From: Pseudomonadota bacterium
Lineage (GTDB): Bacteria; Pseudomonadota; Gammaproteobacteria; Xanthomonadales; Ahniellaceae
Reading direction: 5' to 3'
Assembly (NCBI GenBank): GCA_022843465.1
Contig: JALHNO010000013.1
Location: 36,138-100,137, forward strand
DNA length: 64,000 bases
Part shown: piece by piece, positions 25,709 to 34,342 of the stretch
How positions within the stretch are numbered: the first letter of the stretch is position 1
Layout of the letters: each line of letters opens with the position of its first letter
Program-made: the position numbers and the translations under genes
The notes under the pieces: model-generated
The model's database searches: none
What the model saw: the letters and a program-made list of their open reading frames with translations, nothing else
What the model was told of the DNA's origin: nothing

Positions 25709-26610
25709 TGAGTCCGGGCGCCCACATCAGCATCGTCATCCCGACTTACCGACGCGAGCAGGTGTTACTGGATACGCTCCACAGCTTGTTGCGTCTGCCG
25801 GTGCCGGCTGGCGAAATCCTGGTGATCGATCAGACCGAGCAGCATCTTCCGGAGACGCAGGCGAAATTAGGTGAATTGCACGCTTCGGGCGCGATCCGCT
25901 GGATCGAGCAGCATCCGCCTTCGATTCCGGCGGCGATGAACCGCGGATTGCGCGAGGCGAGGGGAGACTGGGTGCTGTTTCTGGATGACGATATTGCCGC
26001 GGAGCCCGAACTGGTCGCGGCGCATGTCCGGGGGCATGCGGCGCATGCTTCCTGCCTCATCGCCGGCAGGGTGATCCAGCCCTGGGAAGAGTCCGAGGAT
26101 TTCAGCGCCGTCGAGGAATTCCGCTTCGGCGGGATCCGTCCGGCGTGGATTCCGGATTTCATGGGCGGCAACTTCTCGGTTTCCCGCACGCAGGCGCTGG
26201 CCCTGGGCGGATTCGATGAGAATTTCGTCCGCGTGGCGTACCGCTTCGAGGCCGAGTTTGCGCATCGCTTTCGTGCCAGTGGATCGCGCATCCGTTTCGA
26301 GCCCGATGCCTGCATCCATCATTTGCGGGTGGTTTCGGGTGGCACCCGCAGTTATGGCGAGCATCTGGTCAGCAGCCGTCCGGACCATCCGGTGGGCGCG
26401 TACTACTTCGTGCTGAGAACGCAGTCCGGCCTGCGCCGATTGCCCGCCTTCGTGCGCCGGATTCTGCGTTCGGTGGCAACTCGACATCACTTGCGCAGGC
26501 CGTGGTGGATACCGGTGACCCTGGTCGCGGAGCTGCGCGGGATGCTGTGGGCGATCCGCCTGAATCTTGCTGGACCACGTCTGATCGGAGCGCCACGGCA
26601 TGATGCCTGA
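25708..26610 (+). CDS. Glycosyltransferase family 2
   Basis: A 300-residue GT-A enzyme. ISIVIPTYRREQVL at the N-terminus, the metal motif FLDDDIAAE at about residue 92, GGNFSVSRTQALALGGFDENF and the YRFEAEFAHRF acceptor motif are visible. The C-terminus contains a basic, hydrophobic stretch (RPWWIPVTLVAELRGMLWAI) that could associate with the membrane. The gene overlaps the following membrane-protein gene by 11 bases. High GC returns at this gene after the lower-GC block. Confidence 0.9.
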   Translation: MSPGAHISIVIPTYRREQVLLDTLHSLLRLPVPAGEILVIDQTEQHLPETQAKLGELHASGAIRWIEQHPPSIPAAMNRGLREARGDWVLFLDDDIAAEPELVAAHVRGHAAHASCLIAGRVIQPWEESEDFSAVEEFRFGGIRPAWIPDFMGGNFSVSRTQALALGGFDENFVRVAYRFEAEFAHRFRASGSRIRFEPDACIHHLRVVSGGTRSYGEHLVSSRPDHPVGAYYFVLRTQSGLRRLPAFVRRILRSVATRHHLRRPWWIPVTLVAELRGMLWAIRLNLAGPRLIGAPRHDA

Positions 26611-28072
26611 GCTGGCTCTGGTCCTGGTGTTTTTTGCCGCCATTCTGGCGATCGGATCGTGGCGCAGCGGTCTGATCCTGTGCACGCTGACGGCACTGAT
26701 GCAAGACCCGATGCGCAAGTTGACGCCGGGTGAACCGGTGTATTTTGTGGTCCTGGTCGGCTTCGTATTCGGTGCGGCCTGGATCGGCGCCCTGCTGTCA
26801 CGGGTGCCCCTGCGGCCGAGCTCGATCCGCGGCTGGGAGCCGCAGGTAGGCACCCAGTTCACCCTGTTTGTCATCATCGTGTTGCTGCAAGGCGTGCATT
26901 CCTTCGTGCGCTTCGGCAGTGCCGCCATGACCGGTATTGGCATGCTGTCCTACTTCGCGGCACTGCCGGCCATCGTGTTTGCCTATCAGTACGCGGTGCG
27001 CTTCGATATCAAGGGCATCACCCGCTGGATGTGGTTTTATGTGTTTGCTGCTTCCCTTGCCCTGATGGGGGTCTATCTCGAGTACATCGAGGTCGACTGG
27101 ACCGCGCTCGGCGAGGTCGGCGAAGGGCTGATCATCTATGACGTCAGCATGGCGCTGAAGGCCTATTCGGGTTTCTTCCGTTCGTCCGAGATTGCCGCCT
27201 GGCACACCGGTACGATCGCCTGCTTCGTCTTCCTGCTGCTGGTCGGCCAGCGTCGCTCGTTCGCCCGGATCGCCCTGGCGGCGGGGCTGGTGCTGTTTCT
27301 GATTGGCATGGGCGCGCTGACCGGACGCCGCAAGATGCTGGTCCAGATTGCCATCTTCATCAGCATGTACTTCCTGCTGGTGGCCTGGTTCCAGCGCGGC
27401 GCCACCAAGATTGCCGGTGTGATCGGGTTCGTCGGGCTGGCCTCGTATGTGGCGATCATCGGCATCGTTGAACCGGATCCTGGCGAACGGACATTCCGTT
27501 CGCATGAGCTGACTGTCGCGCCTGATCAGCTGTATCAGGCCTATGCACTGCGCACCCGCTCGGTGATCGAGGATATCCCGGACCGCATCTCGCAACTGGG
27601 TCTGCAGCCGGTCACCTGGGTGGTGGAGCAACAGGGCTGGTTCGGTGCTGGCCTCGGCAGTGGCAGCCAGGGCGTCCAGCACTTTGGTGGCGACGAATTG
27701 ATTGATCGTGGTGCCGCCGAGGGTGGCCTCGGCAAGCTGACCATGGAGTTGGGCGTACCCGGCCTGCTGATTGCGATCTGGTTTGCCTACGCGCTCGGTC
27801 GCTACATGTGGCGTGTCCTCGGACAGCTTGCGGTCACCTCGCAGGCGCATGCCCGCGTCGGCTACGGCATGGTGGCCTTCATGGCCTCGAATGTGGCCGC
27901 GTTCTCGGTGGCCGCGCAGGCCTATGGCGATGTCTTCATCCTGCTCTGCCTGGGCTGGGCGCTGGGCTTCCTGCTGGCATTGCCGGTGCTCGCGAAGCGC
28001 GCCGTTGAGGCCGCGCTGCAAACGTCTGCGCGCGCAAACATCAGCGCGGTGATCCAGCGTCGCGCTGGTTAA
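26600..28072 (+). CDS. O-antigen polymerase-like polytopic membrane protein
   Basis: A 490-residue protein with about 10-12 hydrophobic segments spread along its length. It lacks the NRNHF motif of the other two ligase-like proteins but has the general Wzy layout, including a large hydrophilic loop (about residues 295-385, containing GWFGAGLGSGSQG and GGLGKLTMELGVPG) and a final pair of membrane segments. A role as glycan polymerase is inferred from topology and context. Its 3' part, 27663-27993, is duplicated downstream at 28326-28652. Either Met1 (26600) or Met2 (26603) may start the protein. Confidence 0.78.
   Translation: MMPELALVLVFFAAILAIGSWRSGLILCTLTALMQDPMRKLTPGEPVYFVVLVGFVFGAAWIGALLSRVPLRPSSIRGWEPQVGTQFTLFVIIVLLQGVHSFVRFGSAAMTGIGMLSYFAALPAIVFAYQYAVRFDIKGITRWMWFYVFAASLALMGVYLEYIEVDWTALGEVGEGLIIYDVSMALKAYSGFFRSSEIAAWHTGTIACFVFLLLVGQRRSFARIALAAGLVLFLIGMGALTGRRKMLVQIAIFISMYFLLVAWFQRGATKIAGVIGFVGLASYVAIIGIVEPDPGERTFRSHELTVAPDQLYQAYALRTRSVIEDIPDRISQLGLQPVTWVVEQQGWFGAGLGSGSQGVQHFGGDELIDRGAAEGGLGKLTMELGVPGLLIAIWFAYALGRYMWRVLGQLAVTSQAHARVGYGMVAFMASNVAAFSVAAQAYGDVFILLCLGWALGFLLALPVLAKRAVEAALQTSARANISAVIQRRAG
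27663..27993 (+). repeat. Source copy of a 331-bp segmental duplication
   Basis: This part of the polymerase-like gene, coding for the end of its large loop and the last two membrane segments, reappears at 28326-28652. The first 40 bases are identical. Over the whole alignment I count by eye 13 substitutions and one 4-base deletion (TGAT) in the downstream copy. Homology starts and stops abruptly. Confidence 0.93.
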
Positions 28073-28083
28073 GCCCAGATCAA

Positions 28084-28728
28084 GTGCTTGCCGTCCTGAC
28101 CACCCACCCGATTCAATATCAGACCCCCATCTGGCGTGGACTGGCGGCGCGTGATGATGTGCCGTTCACGGTGATGTTCATGAGCGATCAGGGTCTGAAG
28201 GCGCGGTTCGATCCAGGGTTCGGTCGAGAGCTGGCTTTGAATATTGATCTGCTGGACGGGTATCCGCATGAATTTCTGCCGGTGCGTACGGGGCCGAAGC
28301 AGGACGCATTTGGCTGGCTGAAGTTGCAGCCAGGGCGTCCAGCACTTTGGTGGCGACGAATTGATCATGGTGCCGCCGAGGGTGGCCTCGGCAAGCCGAC
28401 CATGGATTTGGGCGTACCCGGCCTGATGATTGCGATCTGGTTTGCCTACGCGCTGGGCCGCTACATGTGGCGTGTGCTGGGACAGCTTGCGGTCACCTCG
28501 CAGGCGCATGCTCGTGTCGGCTACGGCATGGTGGCCTTCATGGCCTCGAATGTGGCGGCGTTCTCGGTGGCCGCACAGGCCTATGGCGATGTCTTCATCC
28601 TGCTCTGCCTGGGCTGGGCGCTGAGCTTCCTGCTGGCATTGCCGGTGCTCGCACATCGTGCCGTGCTGGCTGCGCAACGGCCTGTGGTCGCCGCGCCGGT
28701 GTCCGGATTTGCTACTCTGCGACGATGA
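28084..28728 (+). CDS. Chimeric ORF: truncated glycosyltransferase fused to duplicated polymerase tail
   Basis: A 214-codon open frame starting with GTG at 28084. Residues 1 to about 80 (LAVLTTHPIQYQTPIWRGLA, then FDPGFGRELALNIDLLDGY) are the N-terminus of a GT4-type glycosyltransferase, which normally runs to 350-400 residues; the catalytic C-terminal domain is missing. At 28326 the sequence becomes a copy of the polymerase-like gene. About 13 codons are read out of frame (PGRPALWWRR), then a 4-base deletion brings the frame into register with the polymerase tail and both final membrane segments are encoded. The stop overlaps the rfbF start (ATGA). It is either a decayed gene kept open by coupling or a new membrane-tethered protein. 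Confidence 0.85.
   Translation: MLAVLTTHPIQYQTPIWRGLAARDDVPFTVMFMSDQGLKARFDPGFGRELALNIDLLDGYPHEFLPVRTGPKQDAFGWLKLQPGRPALWWRRIDHGAAEGGLGKPTMDLGVPGLMIAIWFAYALGRYMWRVLGQLAVTSQAHARVGYGMVAFMASNVAAFSVAAQAYGDVFILLCLGWALSFLLALPVLAHRAVLAAQRPVVAAPVSGFATLRR
28326..28652 (+). repeat. Derived copy of the polymerase 3' segment
   Basis: This is the second copy of 27663-27993, inside the chimeric frame. Hand alignment gives 13 substitutions, most of them synonymous in the polymerase frame, and a 4-base deletion near position 28366. The copy ends at GTGCTCGC, after which the sequence is unrelated. Confidence 0.93.
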
Positions 28729-29510
28729 AAGCAGCCATTCTCTGTGGTGGTCGCGGCACCCGCATCCGCGAAGTCAGTGACCTGATTCCCAAGCCGATGG
28801 TGCAGATCGGCGACAAGCCGATCCTCTGGCACATCATGAAGAGCTATGCCGCGTTCGGCATCCATGAGTTTGTGCTGCTGCTCGGCTACAAGGGCGATGT
28901 GATCCGCGAGTTCTTTCTGAATTTTGCGGCACACACGACCGACGTGACGATCGATCTGAGCCGTACCGATGCCGGTCGACTGACCTTTCATGGGGTACCC
29001 AGCGAACCCTGGAAGGTGACCCTGGTGGACACCGGCGAGCACGCGATGACCGGCGCCCGACTGCGGCGTGCGCGACACTTTCTCGATGACAGTGACACCT
29101 TCTGCGCGACCTATGGTGATGGCGTCGGTGATATCGACATGGCCGCTTTGCTGGCCTTTCACCGCGCGCATGGAAAGCTGGCCACGGTGACGGGTGTGCT
29201 GCCTCCGGGCCGTTTCGGCGAGCTGAGTGTGCAGGATGGCGAGGTGCACAAGTTCAGTGAAAAGCCGCAGGTGACCAGCGGTCGCATCAATGGCGGCTTC
29301 TTCGTGTTCCAGCGCGAAGTGCTCGAGCGCTTTCTTGATGATCGCGAGGATCTGATCCTGGAACGCGAGCCGATGGAACAGCTCGCTGCCGCCCGCGAAC
29401 TGCAGATGTATCGCCACGATGGTTTCTGGCAGCCGATGGATACGCCGCGCGAATTCCAGTTGCTCAATGAGCTATGGGCTTCCGGTCGTGCACCGTGGAA
29501 GGTCTGGTAG
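28725..29510 (+). CDS. rfbF: Glucose-1-phosphate cytidylyltransferase
   Basis: A 261-residue nucleotidyltransferase that makes CDP-glucose from CTP and glucose 1-phosphate. The signature is KAAILCGGRGTRIREVSDLIPKPM at the N-terminus (given here as landmarks GGRGTR and IPKPM), followed by YGDGVGDID, GRFGELSV, INGGFFVFQ and the C-terminal WQPMDTPRE. The length is typical for RfbF. It is the first of a CDP-sugar set with the dehydratase at 29519. Its start overlaps the stop of the chimeric frame, so its translation may depend on that frame. Confidence 0.95.
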   Translation: MKAAILCGGRGTRIREVSDLIPKPMVQIGDKPILWHIMKSYAAFGIHEFVLLLGYKGDVIREFFLNFAAHTTDVTIDLSRTDAGRLTFHGVPSEPWKVTLVDTGEHAMTGARLRRARHFLDDSDTFCATYGDGVGDIDMAALLAFHRAHGKLATVTGVLPPGRFGELSVQDGEVHKFSEKPQVTSGRINGGFFVFQREVLERFLDDREDLILEREPMEQLAAARELQMYRHDGFWQPMDTPREFQLLNELWASGRAPWKVW

Positions 29511-29518
29511 AACACAGC

Positions 29519-30637
29519 ATGTTCGCTGATCAGTTCCGAGGCAGGCGCGTATTCGTTACCGGCCACACCGGATTCAAGGGTGCTTGGCTGTGCGAATGGC
29601 TGCTGCAACTGGGCGCCAAGGTGACCGGCTACAGCGATGAGGTGGCCGCCGATCAGAATCTGTTCGCTTCGCTGGGGCTGGCGCAGCGGATGCGGCATCT
29701 GCTTGGCGATGTGCGCGACCTGACTGCGCTGGAACAAGCGGTTCGACATGCAGCGCCCGACTTCGTGTTCCATCTGGCGGCACAGTCCCTGGTGCGACGA
29801 TCCTATGCCGACCCGATCGGTACCGTGACCACCAATGTCACCGGCACGGCAAACCTGCTCGACGTGCTGCGTCGGCTCGATCATCCGGTTGCCTGCGTCG
29901 TGGTGACCTCGGACAAGTGCTACGAGAACCGCGAGGTGCTGCATGGCTATCGCGAGGACGATGCACTGGGTGGCCACGATCCCTATAGCGCCAGCAAGGG
30001 CGCCGCTGAGATCATCACCCATGCCTACCGGCGTTCGTTCTTCAGTAGCCCGGATTCGAAGGTGCGCGTGGCCTCGACACGCGCCGGCAATGTGATTGGC
30101 GGCGGTGATTGGGCCGTGGACAGGATCGTGCCGGATTGCGCCAGAAGTCTGGCGCGCGCGGCGCCGATCGTGGTGCGCAATCCGCTGGCGACACGGCCCT
30201 GGCAGCATGTGCTGGAACCGCTGAGTGGTTATCTCTGGCTTGCTGCGCTCTTGAGCGGCAATGTGCAATTGCCGCGCGTGGCCCTTGCCGCGGATGTCGC
30301 GTCCGGGTTCAACTTCGGACCCTTGCCCGAGGCCAATCGTTCGGTCGCTGCGCTGGTCAAGGAGGTGCTGATGCATTGGCCGGGCAGTTGGACCCAGGAA
30401 GCGTCGGTCCAGGCAGTCCATGAGGCGGGCTTGCTCGGGCTTGCCATCGACAAGGCGTTTCATCTGTTGCAGTGGCAACCGACCTGGAGCTTTGCACAAA
30501 GCGTGGCGGCCACGATGCGCTGGTATCGCGATACGCATACGGGTGCCCGCGGGGTGCCAGCTGCAACGCGCGGGGATATTGCCGAGTATCAGCAGGCCGC
30601 TGTGCAGCAGGGCCAGCGCTGGGCCCAGTCATCGTAA
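29519..30637 (+). CDS. rfbG: CDP-glucose 4,6-dehydratase
   Basis: A 372-residue extended SDR that converts CDP-glucose to CDP-4-dehydro-6-deoxyglucose. Clade markers are VTGHTGFKGAWLCEWL near the start, FHLAAQSLVRRSYADP, TSDKCYENRE, the active-site DPYSASKGAAE and AGNVIGGGDWAVDRIVPD. The start at 29519 follows the rfbF stop by 8 bp and gives MFADQFRGRRVFVTGHTG. A ribosome binding site is not obvious. Confidence 0.95.
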   Translation: MFADQFRGRRVFVTGHTGFKGAWLCEWLLQLGAKVTGYSDEVAADQNLFASLGLAQRMRHLLGDVRDLTALEQAVRHAAPDFVFHLAAQSLVRRSYADPIGTVTTNVTGTANLLDVLRRLDHPVACVVVTSDKCYENREVLHGYREDDALGGHDPYSASKGAAEIITHAYRRSFFSSPDSKVRVASTRAGNVIGGGDWAVDRIVPDCARSLARAAPIVVRNPLATRPWQHVLEPLSGYLWLAALLSGNVQLPRVALAADVASGFNFGPLPEANRSVAALVKEVLMHWPGSWTQEASVQAVHEAGLLGLAIDKAFHLLQWQPTWSFAQSVAATMRWYRDTHTGARGVPAATRGDIAEYQQAAVQQGQRWAQSS

Positions 30638-30656
30638 CAATCAAGGAAATCCGAGC

Positions 30657-31106
30657 ATGATCGACGGTGTGATAGTGACGCCCCTGCGGCAGATTCCCGA
30701 CGAGCGCGGCAAGGTGATGCACATGTTGCGCTCCGATGCGCCGCATTTTGATCGCTTTGGCGAGATTTATTTTTCGACCATCCATCCGGGCGCGATCAAG
30801 GCCTGGCATATCCACAAGCTGATGACGCTGAACTATGCCGTTGTGCACGGAATGATCAAGTTCGTGCTGTACGACGATCGCGAGGGCTCGCCCACGCGCG
30901 GTGAACTGCAGGAGCTGCACATTGGCGAGAGCAACTATTGCCTGGTGACGGTGCCGCCCCTGGTCTGGAATGGCTTCAAGGGCTATGGCGACAAGATGGC
31001 GATCGTGGCCAACTGCACGACCCATGTGCACACGGCAGATGAGATCGAGCGCATGAGCCCGTTCAGCGATCGGATCCCGTACAACTGGGATATCCGGCAT
31101 GGCTGA
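30657..31106 (+). CDS. dTDP-4-dehydrorhamnose 3,5-epimerase-like cupin
   Basis: A 149-residue RmlC-like cupin, shorter than true RmlC (about 180). Visible features are DERGKVMHML, GEIYFSTIHPGAIKAWHIHK and LVTVPPLVWNGFKG. The His of AWHIHK is the likely base. A good ribosome binding site AAGGAA precedes the ATG at 30657. With RfbF and RfbG upstream it probably epimerises CDP-4-dehydro-6-deoxyglucose at C3 and/or C5. The family has other members of unknown specificity. Confidence 0.82.
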   Translation: MIDGVIVTPLRQIPDERGKVMHMLRSDAPHFDRFGEIYFSTIHPGAIKAWHIHKLMTLNYAVVHGMIKFVLYDDREGSPTRGELQELHIGESNYCLVTVPPLVWNGFKGYGDKMAIVANCTTHVHTADEIERMSPFSDRIPYNWDIRHG

Positions 31107-32001
31107 ACGCAGCTGCCTGATCGTCGGCGGTTGCGGTTACATCGGATCGCGGTTGGCTGAGGCGCTGGCGGCCGAGTATGCCGTTACCGTTACCCGCAGG
31201 CAGCGTTCGCCCCTGCGCGATGCCTGGATTGCACGCAGCGGTGTGACCGTGATGGACTTCGACAGCGGCCGTGATCCGCCGTTGAACCCGCAGGGTGATT
31301 TTGATGCAGTAATCCACCTTGCCATGCCGGGTGCGGCCGAAGCCGCGCGCGATCCGGATGCGGCGCGCAAGGCCAGCATCAGCGTAGGCGGCAGTCTGCA
31401 GTTGCTGCAGAACGGTCGCGCTGGACGGCTGCTGCATTTTTCGAGCTTCCACGTTTACGGCGGCGCTGGCAGGGCACGATTCGACGAGTCCGATCCGGCT
31501 GCGCCGGTGCATCCCTACGGTGCCATCCATTGGGACTGCGAGCGTCTGCTTTCCACGCACCCAGCGGTCACCATCATCCGGCCATCAAATATCGTCGCCT
31601 GCCCGGCGCATGCCGATCTGGGCGATCAGTCGCGACTGCTGTTTCTCGATATCTGCCGGCAGGCCGCGGGCGGTGCAATTGCACTCAACAATGATGGTCT
31701 GAGCTTTCGCGATTTTGTGGCCTTCGATGATCTGCTGTCGGCGGTCCGTCTGCTGCTGGATCGTGAGCCGGATGGTCATCGCCTGTTCAATGTTGCGCAG
31801 GGTGCGGCACGCCGACTCGATGAGATTGCCGGCATGGTCGGATCGGCCGCTGAGCCCGCAGTTCCGGTGCAGCTCGGTGATGGCCGGGATGCGTTCCGCG
31901 CGCCGTTCGAGATCTCCATCGAACGGCTGGCCGCCCTGGGCTGGCGACCCGCTGCCGGGCTTGTTGATGAAACCCGCAGGATCATCCGCTTCTTCTCATG
32001 A
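31099..32001 (+). CDS. NAD(P)-dependent sugar epimerase/reductase (SDR)
   Basis: A 300-residue extended SDR with loop VGGCGYIGSRLAEAL at residues 9-23. The catalytic Tyr-Lys pair is altered: the usual YxxxK appears as YGAIHWDCE in the right place, so the lysine is not evident. The expected role in this CDP-sugar set is reduction of the 4-keto group to give a CDP-6-deoxyhexose, as for paratose/abequose synthases, but the missing lysine leaves this open. It overlaps the cupin gene by 8 bases and the next gene by 4. Confidence 0.75.
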   Translation: MAERSCLIVGGCGYIGSRLAEALAAEYAVTVTRRQRSPLRDAWIARSGVTVMDFDSGRDPPLNPQGDFDAVIHLAMPGAAEAARDPDAARKASISVGGSLQLLQNGRAGRLLHFSSFHVYGGAGRARFDESDPAAPVHPYGAIHWDCERLLSTHPAVTIIRPSNIVACPAHADLGDQSRLLFLDICRQAAGGAIALNNDGLSFRDFVAFDDLLSAVRLLLDREPDGHRLFNVAQGAARRLDEIAGMVGSAAEPAVPVQLGDGRDAFRAPFEISIERLAALGWRPAAGLVDETRRIIRFFS

Positions 32002-33170
32002 CCGCTGCCCGACTGCTGGTGGTTTCTCCGCCCTGTCATCAACCGGTCAATCGGGCGGTGTATCGGGAGCTGGTTGAGCAGCACGGTGTGGCGGTGCATC
32101 TCGCCGTTCCCAGGCGGTTGAATGTGGGCGGTGTCTGGCGGGATACGCCGGCAGGGGCAGCGGAGGGCTACTCGCTGAGCCTGCATGAAATTTCTGGAAC
32201 CCATGGACGCCTGCAGCGCATGCACGGACTGGCAGAACTCGCCCACAGGTGGAAACCGACCCATGTGCTGATCGACAGTGACCCGGCCAGCAGGATGGTT
32301 CTGTCGGCGGCGCGCGCCTGCCGGGATTGCAAGGTGTGGGCACTGACCGCGGAGAATCTTCCTGCGCGTTCAGCGAGGGAATTCATCGAGGGTCTGACCG
32401 CGTTCAGTCCGATGCGCGCGCTGGCACCACTGCTGAAAGCGGCTCTGCGACTCTGGGTGCATCCGCACGTCGATCATGTTTTCACCTTGAGCCAGGATGG
32501 CAGTCGCGTCATGGAGCAGCTGGGCTTTCGCGGTCGGGTGACGCGCATCCCACTGGGCTTTGATCCGGCGATGTTCCGGATCCAGGACGCGGCCAAGGTC
32601 GCGCAGACGCGGCGCAGCCTCGGATTGTCTGCGCCCACTGTCGCCTATTTCGGTCGGCTGACGCCGGAAAAGGGCATCCACCTGCTGCTCGATGCACTGG
32701 CGCAGATCAGGGATCGGCCCTGGCAACTGCTGCTGGATCGATTCGCGGATTACCCGACACCGTATGTCGAATCGCTGACGGCCCGTATCCAGTCGCTGTC
32801 CCTCGAAGAGCGCGTAGTGTTTTTTGATGCACGACATGAGCAGATGCCGGATTTCATGAATGCCGCCGACATCGTGGTGCTGCCGTCCATCAGTACGCCG
32901 CGCTGGAAGGAGCAATACGGGCGTGTACTGCCAGAGGCCATGGCCTGCGGCAAGCTGGTCATTGGCAGCGACAGCGGCGCCATTCCCGAACTGGTAGCCG
33001 AACATGGCCATATTGTTCCCGAGGGCGATGTGGCTGCACTGCGTGATTGCCTTGAAAAGCTGCTGGCCGCGGCGGACTTCGCATCGCGTAGTGCTGAAAT
33101 TTCTGGCTATGCGCATCGCGAGCTGTCGATTCGCCGGCAGGCCGAAATCTGGGCAGGCCTGTTGCGATGA
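31998..33170 (+). CDS. Glycosyltransferase family 4
   Basis: A 390-residue GT-B protein. Donor-domain landmarks are PTVAYFGRLTPEKGIHLLLDAL, FDARHEQMPDFMNAADIVVLPS and the E-x7-E segment EQYGRVLPEAMACG, then SDSGAIPELV. The N-terminal half is the acceptor domain and contains LLVVSPPCHQPVNRAVYREL. It begins in the CDP-sugar set and could be the transferase for that sugar. Confidence 0.9.
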   Translation: MTAARLLVVSPPCHQPVNRAVYRELVEQHGVAVHLAVPRRLNVGGVWRDTPAGAAEGYSLSLHEISGTHGRLQRMHGLAELAHRWKPTHVLIDSDPASRMVLSAARACRDCKVWALTAENLPARSAREFIEGLTAFSPMRALAPLLKAALRLWVHPHVDHVFTLSQDGSRVMEQLGFRGRVTRIPLGFDPAMFRIQDAAKVAQTRRSLGLSAPTVAYFGRLTPEKGIHLLLDALAQIRDRPWQLLLDRFADYPTPYVESLTARIQSLSLEERVVFFDARHEQMPDFMNAADIVVLPSISTPRWKEQYGRVLPEAMACGKLVIGSDSGAIPELVAEHGHIVPEGDVAALRDCLEKLLAAADFASRSAEISGYAHRELSIRRQAEIWAGLLR

Positions 33171-34342
33171 CTGCGCAGCCCTTGACCGCATTGCGCATCC
33201 TGCACGTGGTGCCCAGCTATCTGCCCGCCGTGCGTTATGGTGGGCCGATCTACTCGGTGCATCATCTTTGCGTGGCACTGGCGCGGCAGGGGCATCAGGT
33301 TGATGTGGCGACGACCAATGTGGATGGGCCGGGCGATAGTGATGTGGCGCTGGGGGTGCGGGTGGATCTTGATGGGGTGGGCGTGCACTACTTCGCGAGT
33401 CGACGGCTGCGACGGCTCTACTACGCGCCGGCGATGCGTACCTGGTTGCGGGCTCGGGTGGGTGACTACGATGTGGTGCATCTGCACTCGGTGTTTCTGT
33501 GGCCGACCCTGATCGCGGCGCGTACCGCGCGGCGTGCCGGTGTGCCCTACGTACTGGCACCGCGCGGCATGCTGATCCGAGAGCTGCTGCGGGCGCGCAG
33601 CCGCTGGTTGAAGCGCGCCTGGATCGCCCTGTTTGAACGCCGCAGCATCCGGCAGGCAGCGGCGATCCATCTCACGTCGAATATCGAACGCGACGAATTT
33701 CAGGCGCTCGGCTTTGCTACGAACGGCGCGATGGCGGTCATCCCCAATGGCGTCGACATTCCCGATCCGGATGCGGATGCCGCGGCGGGAGACGATCCGT
33801 ATGTGCTGGTGCTGGGCCGCATCAGCTGGAAGAAGCGGATCGAGCGCGCCATCGAGGCTGTGGCCGCGGTGCCGGGCCTGCGCCTGGTGGTGGCGGGCGG
33901 CGATGATGAGGGACTGCTCGATCGCCTGCGTCAGTGCGCAGCCGATCACGGGGTCGGTGCGCGCGTCGAGTTTGCGGGTCATGTCGAGGGCGCGCGCAAG
34001 CTCGCGTTGTTGCGCGGTGCGCGTGCCCTGATGATGGTTTCCCTGACCGAGAACTACGGCAATGTGGTGCTGGAAGCCATGGCCCTGGGCACGCCTGCCA
34101 TCGTGGTCCCGCAGGTCGGTGCGGCCGATGCCGTGCGTGCGGCGGCAGGCGGCTGGGTGGTTGACGATCGTATCGAGGCACTGAGTGCCCAGTTGCAGGA
34201 ACTCATCGCGCAGCCTGAGGCGGCCAGGGCTGCTGGTCAACGCGCCGCCGACTGGGTGCGCAATGAAGCCGGTTGGCCTGCCATTGCCGGCCGGATGTCA
34301 GTTCTTTACGCCGGCCTGGTTGCCCGCGGGCGCGCCGCATGA
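33167..34342 (+). CDS. Glycosyltransferase family 4
   Basis: A 391-residue GT-B protein starting ALRILHVVPSYLPAVRYGGPIYSV, with HLHSVFLWPTLIAARTARRAGVPYVLAPRGML in the acceptor domain (short landmarks HLHSVFLW and LAPRGML) and YVLVLGRISWKKRIERAIEA, LVVAGGDDEG and SLTENYGNVVLEAMALG in the donor domain. The APRGML segment is frequent in exopolysaccharide GT4 enzymes. 4-base overlaps on both sides show tight coupling. Confidence 0.92.
   Translation: MTAQPLTALRILHVVPSYLPAVRYGGPIYSVHHLCVALARQGHQVDVATTNVDGPGDSDVALGVRVDLDGVGVHYFASRRLRRLYYAPAMRTWLRARVGDYDVVHLHSVFLWPTLIAARTARRAGVPYVLAPRGMLIRELLRARSRWLKRAWIALFERRSIRQAAAIHLTSNIERDEFQALGFATNGAMAVIPNGVDIPDPDADAAAGDDPYVLVLGRISWKKRIERAIEAVAAVPGLRLVVAGGDDEGLLDRLRQCAADHGVGARVEFAGHVEGARKLALLRGARALMMVSLTENYGNVVLEAMALGTPAIVVPQVGAADAVRAAAGGWVVDDRIEALSAQLQELIAQPEAARAAGQRAADWVRNEAGWPAIAGRMSVLYAGLVARGRAA

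Noticed and set aside
26798-28021. Long minus-strand open frame (407 codons) opposite the polymerase-like gene
   Set aside because: It is antisense to a clear membrane protein gene. Its composition (His, Gln, Arg, Asp rich) is the usual product of reading high-GC coding sequence backwards, and no domain is visible.
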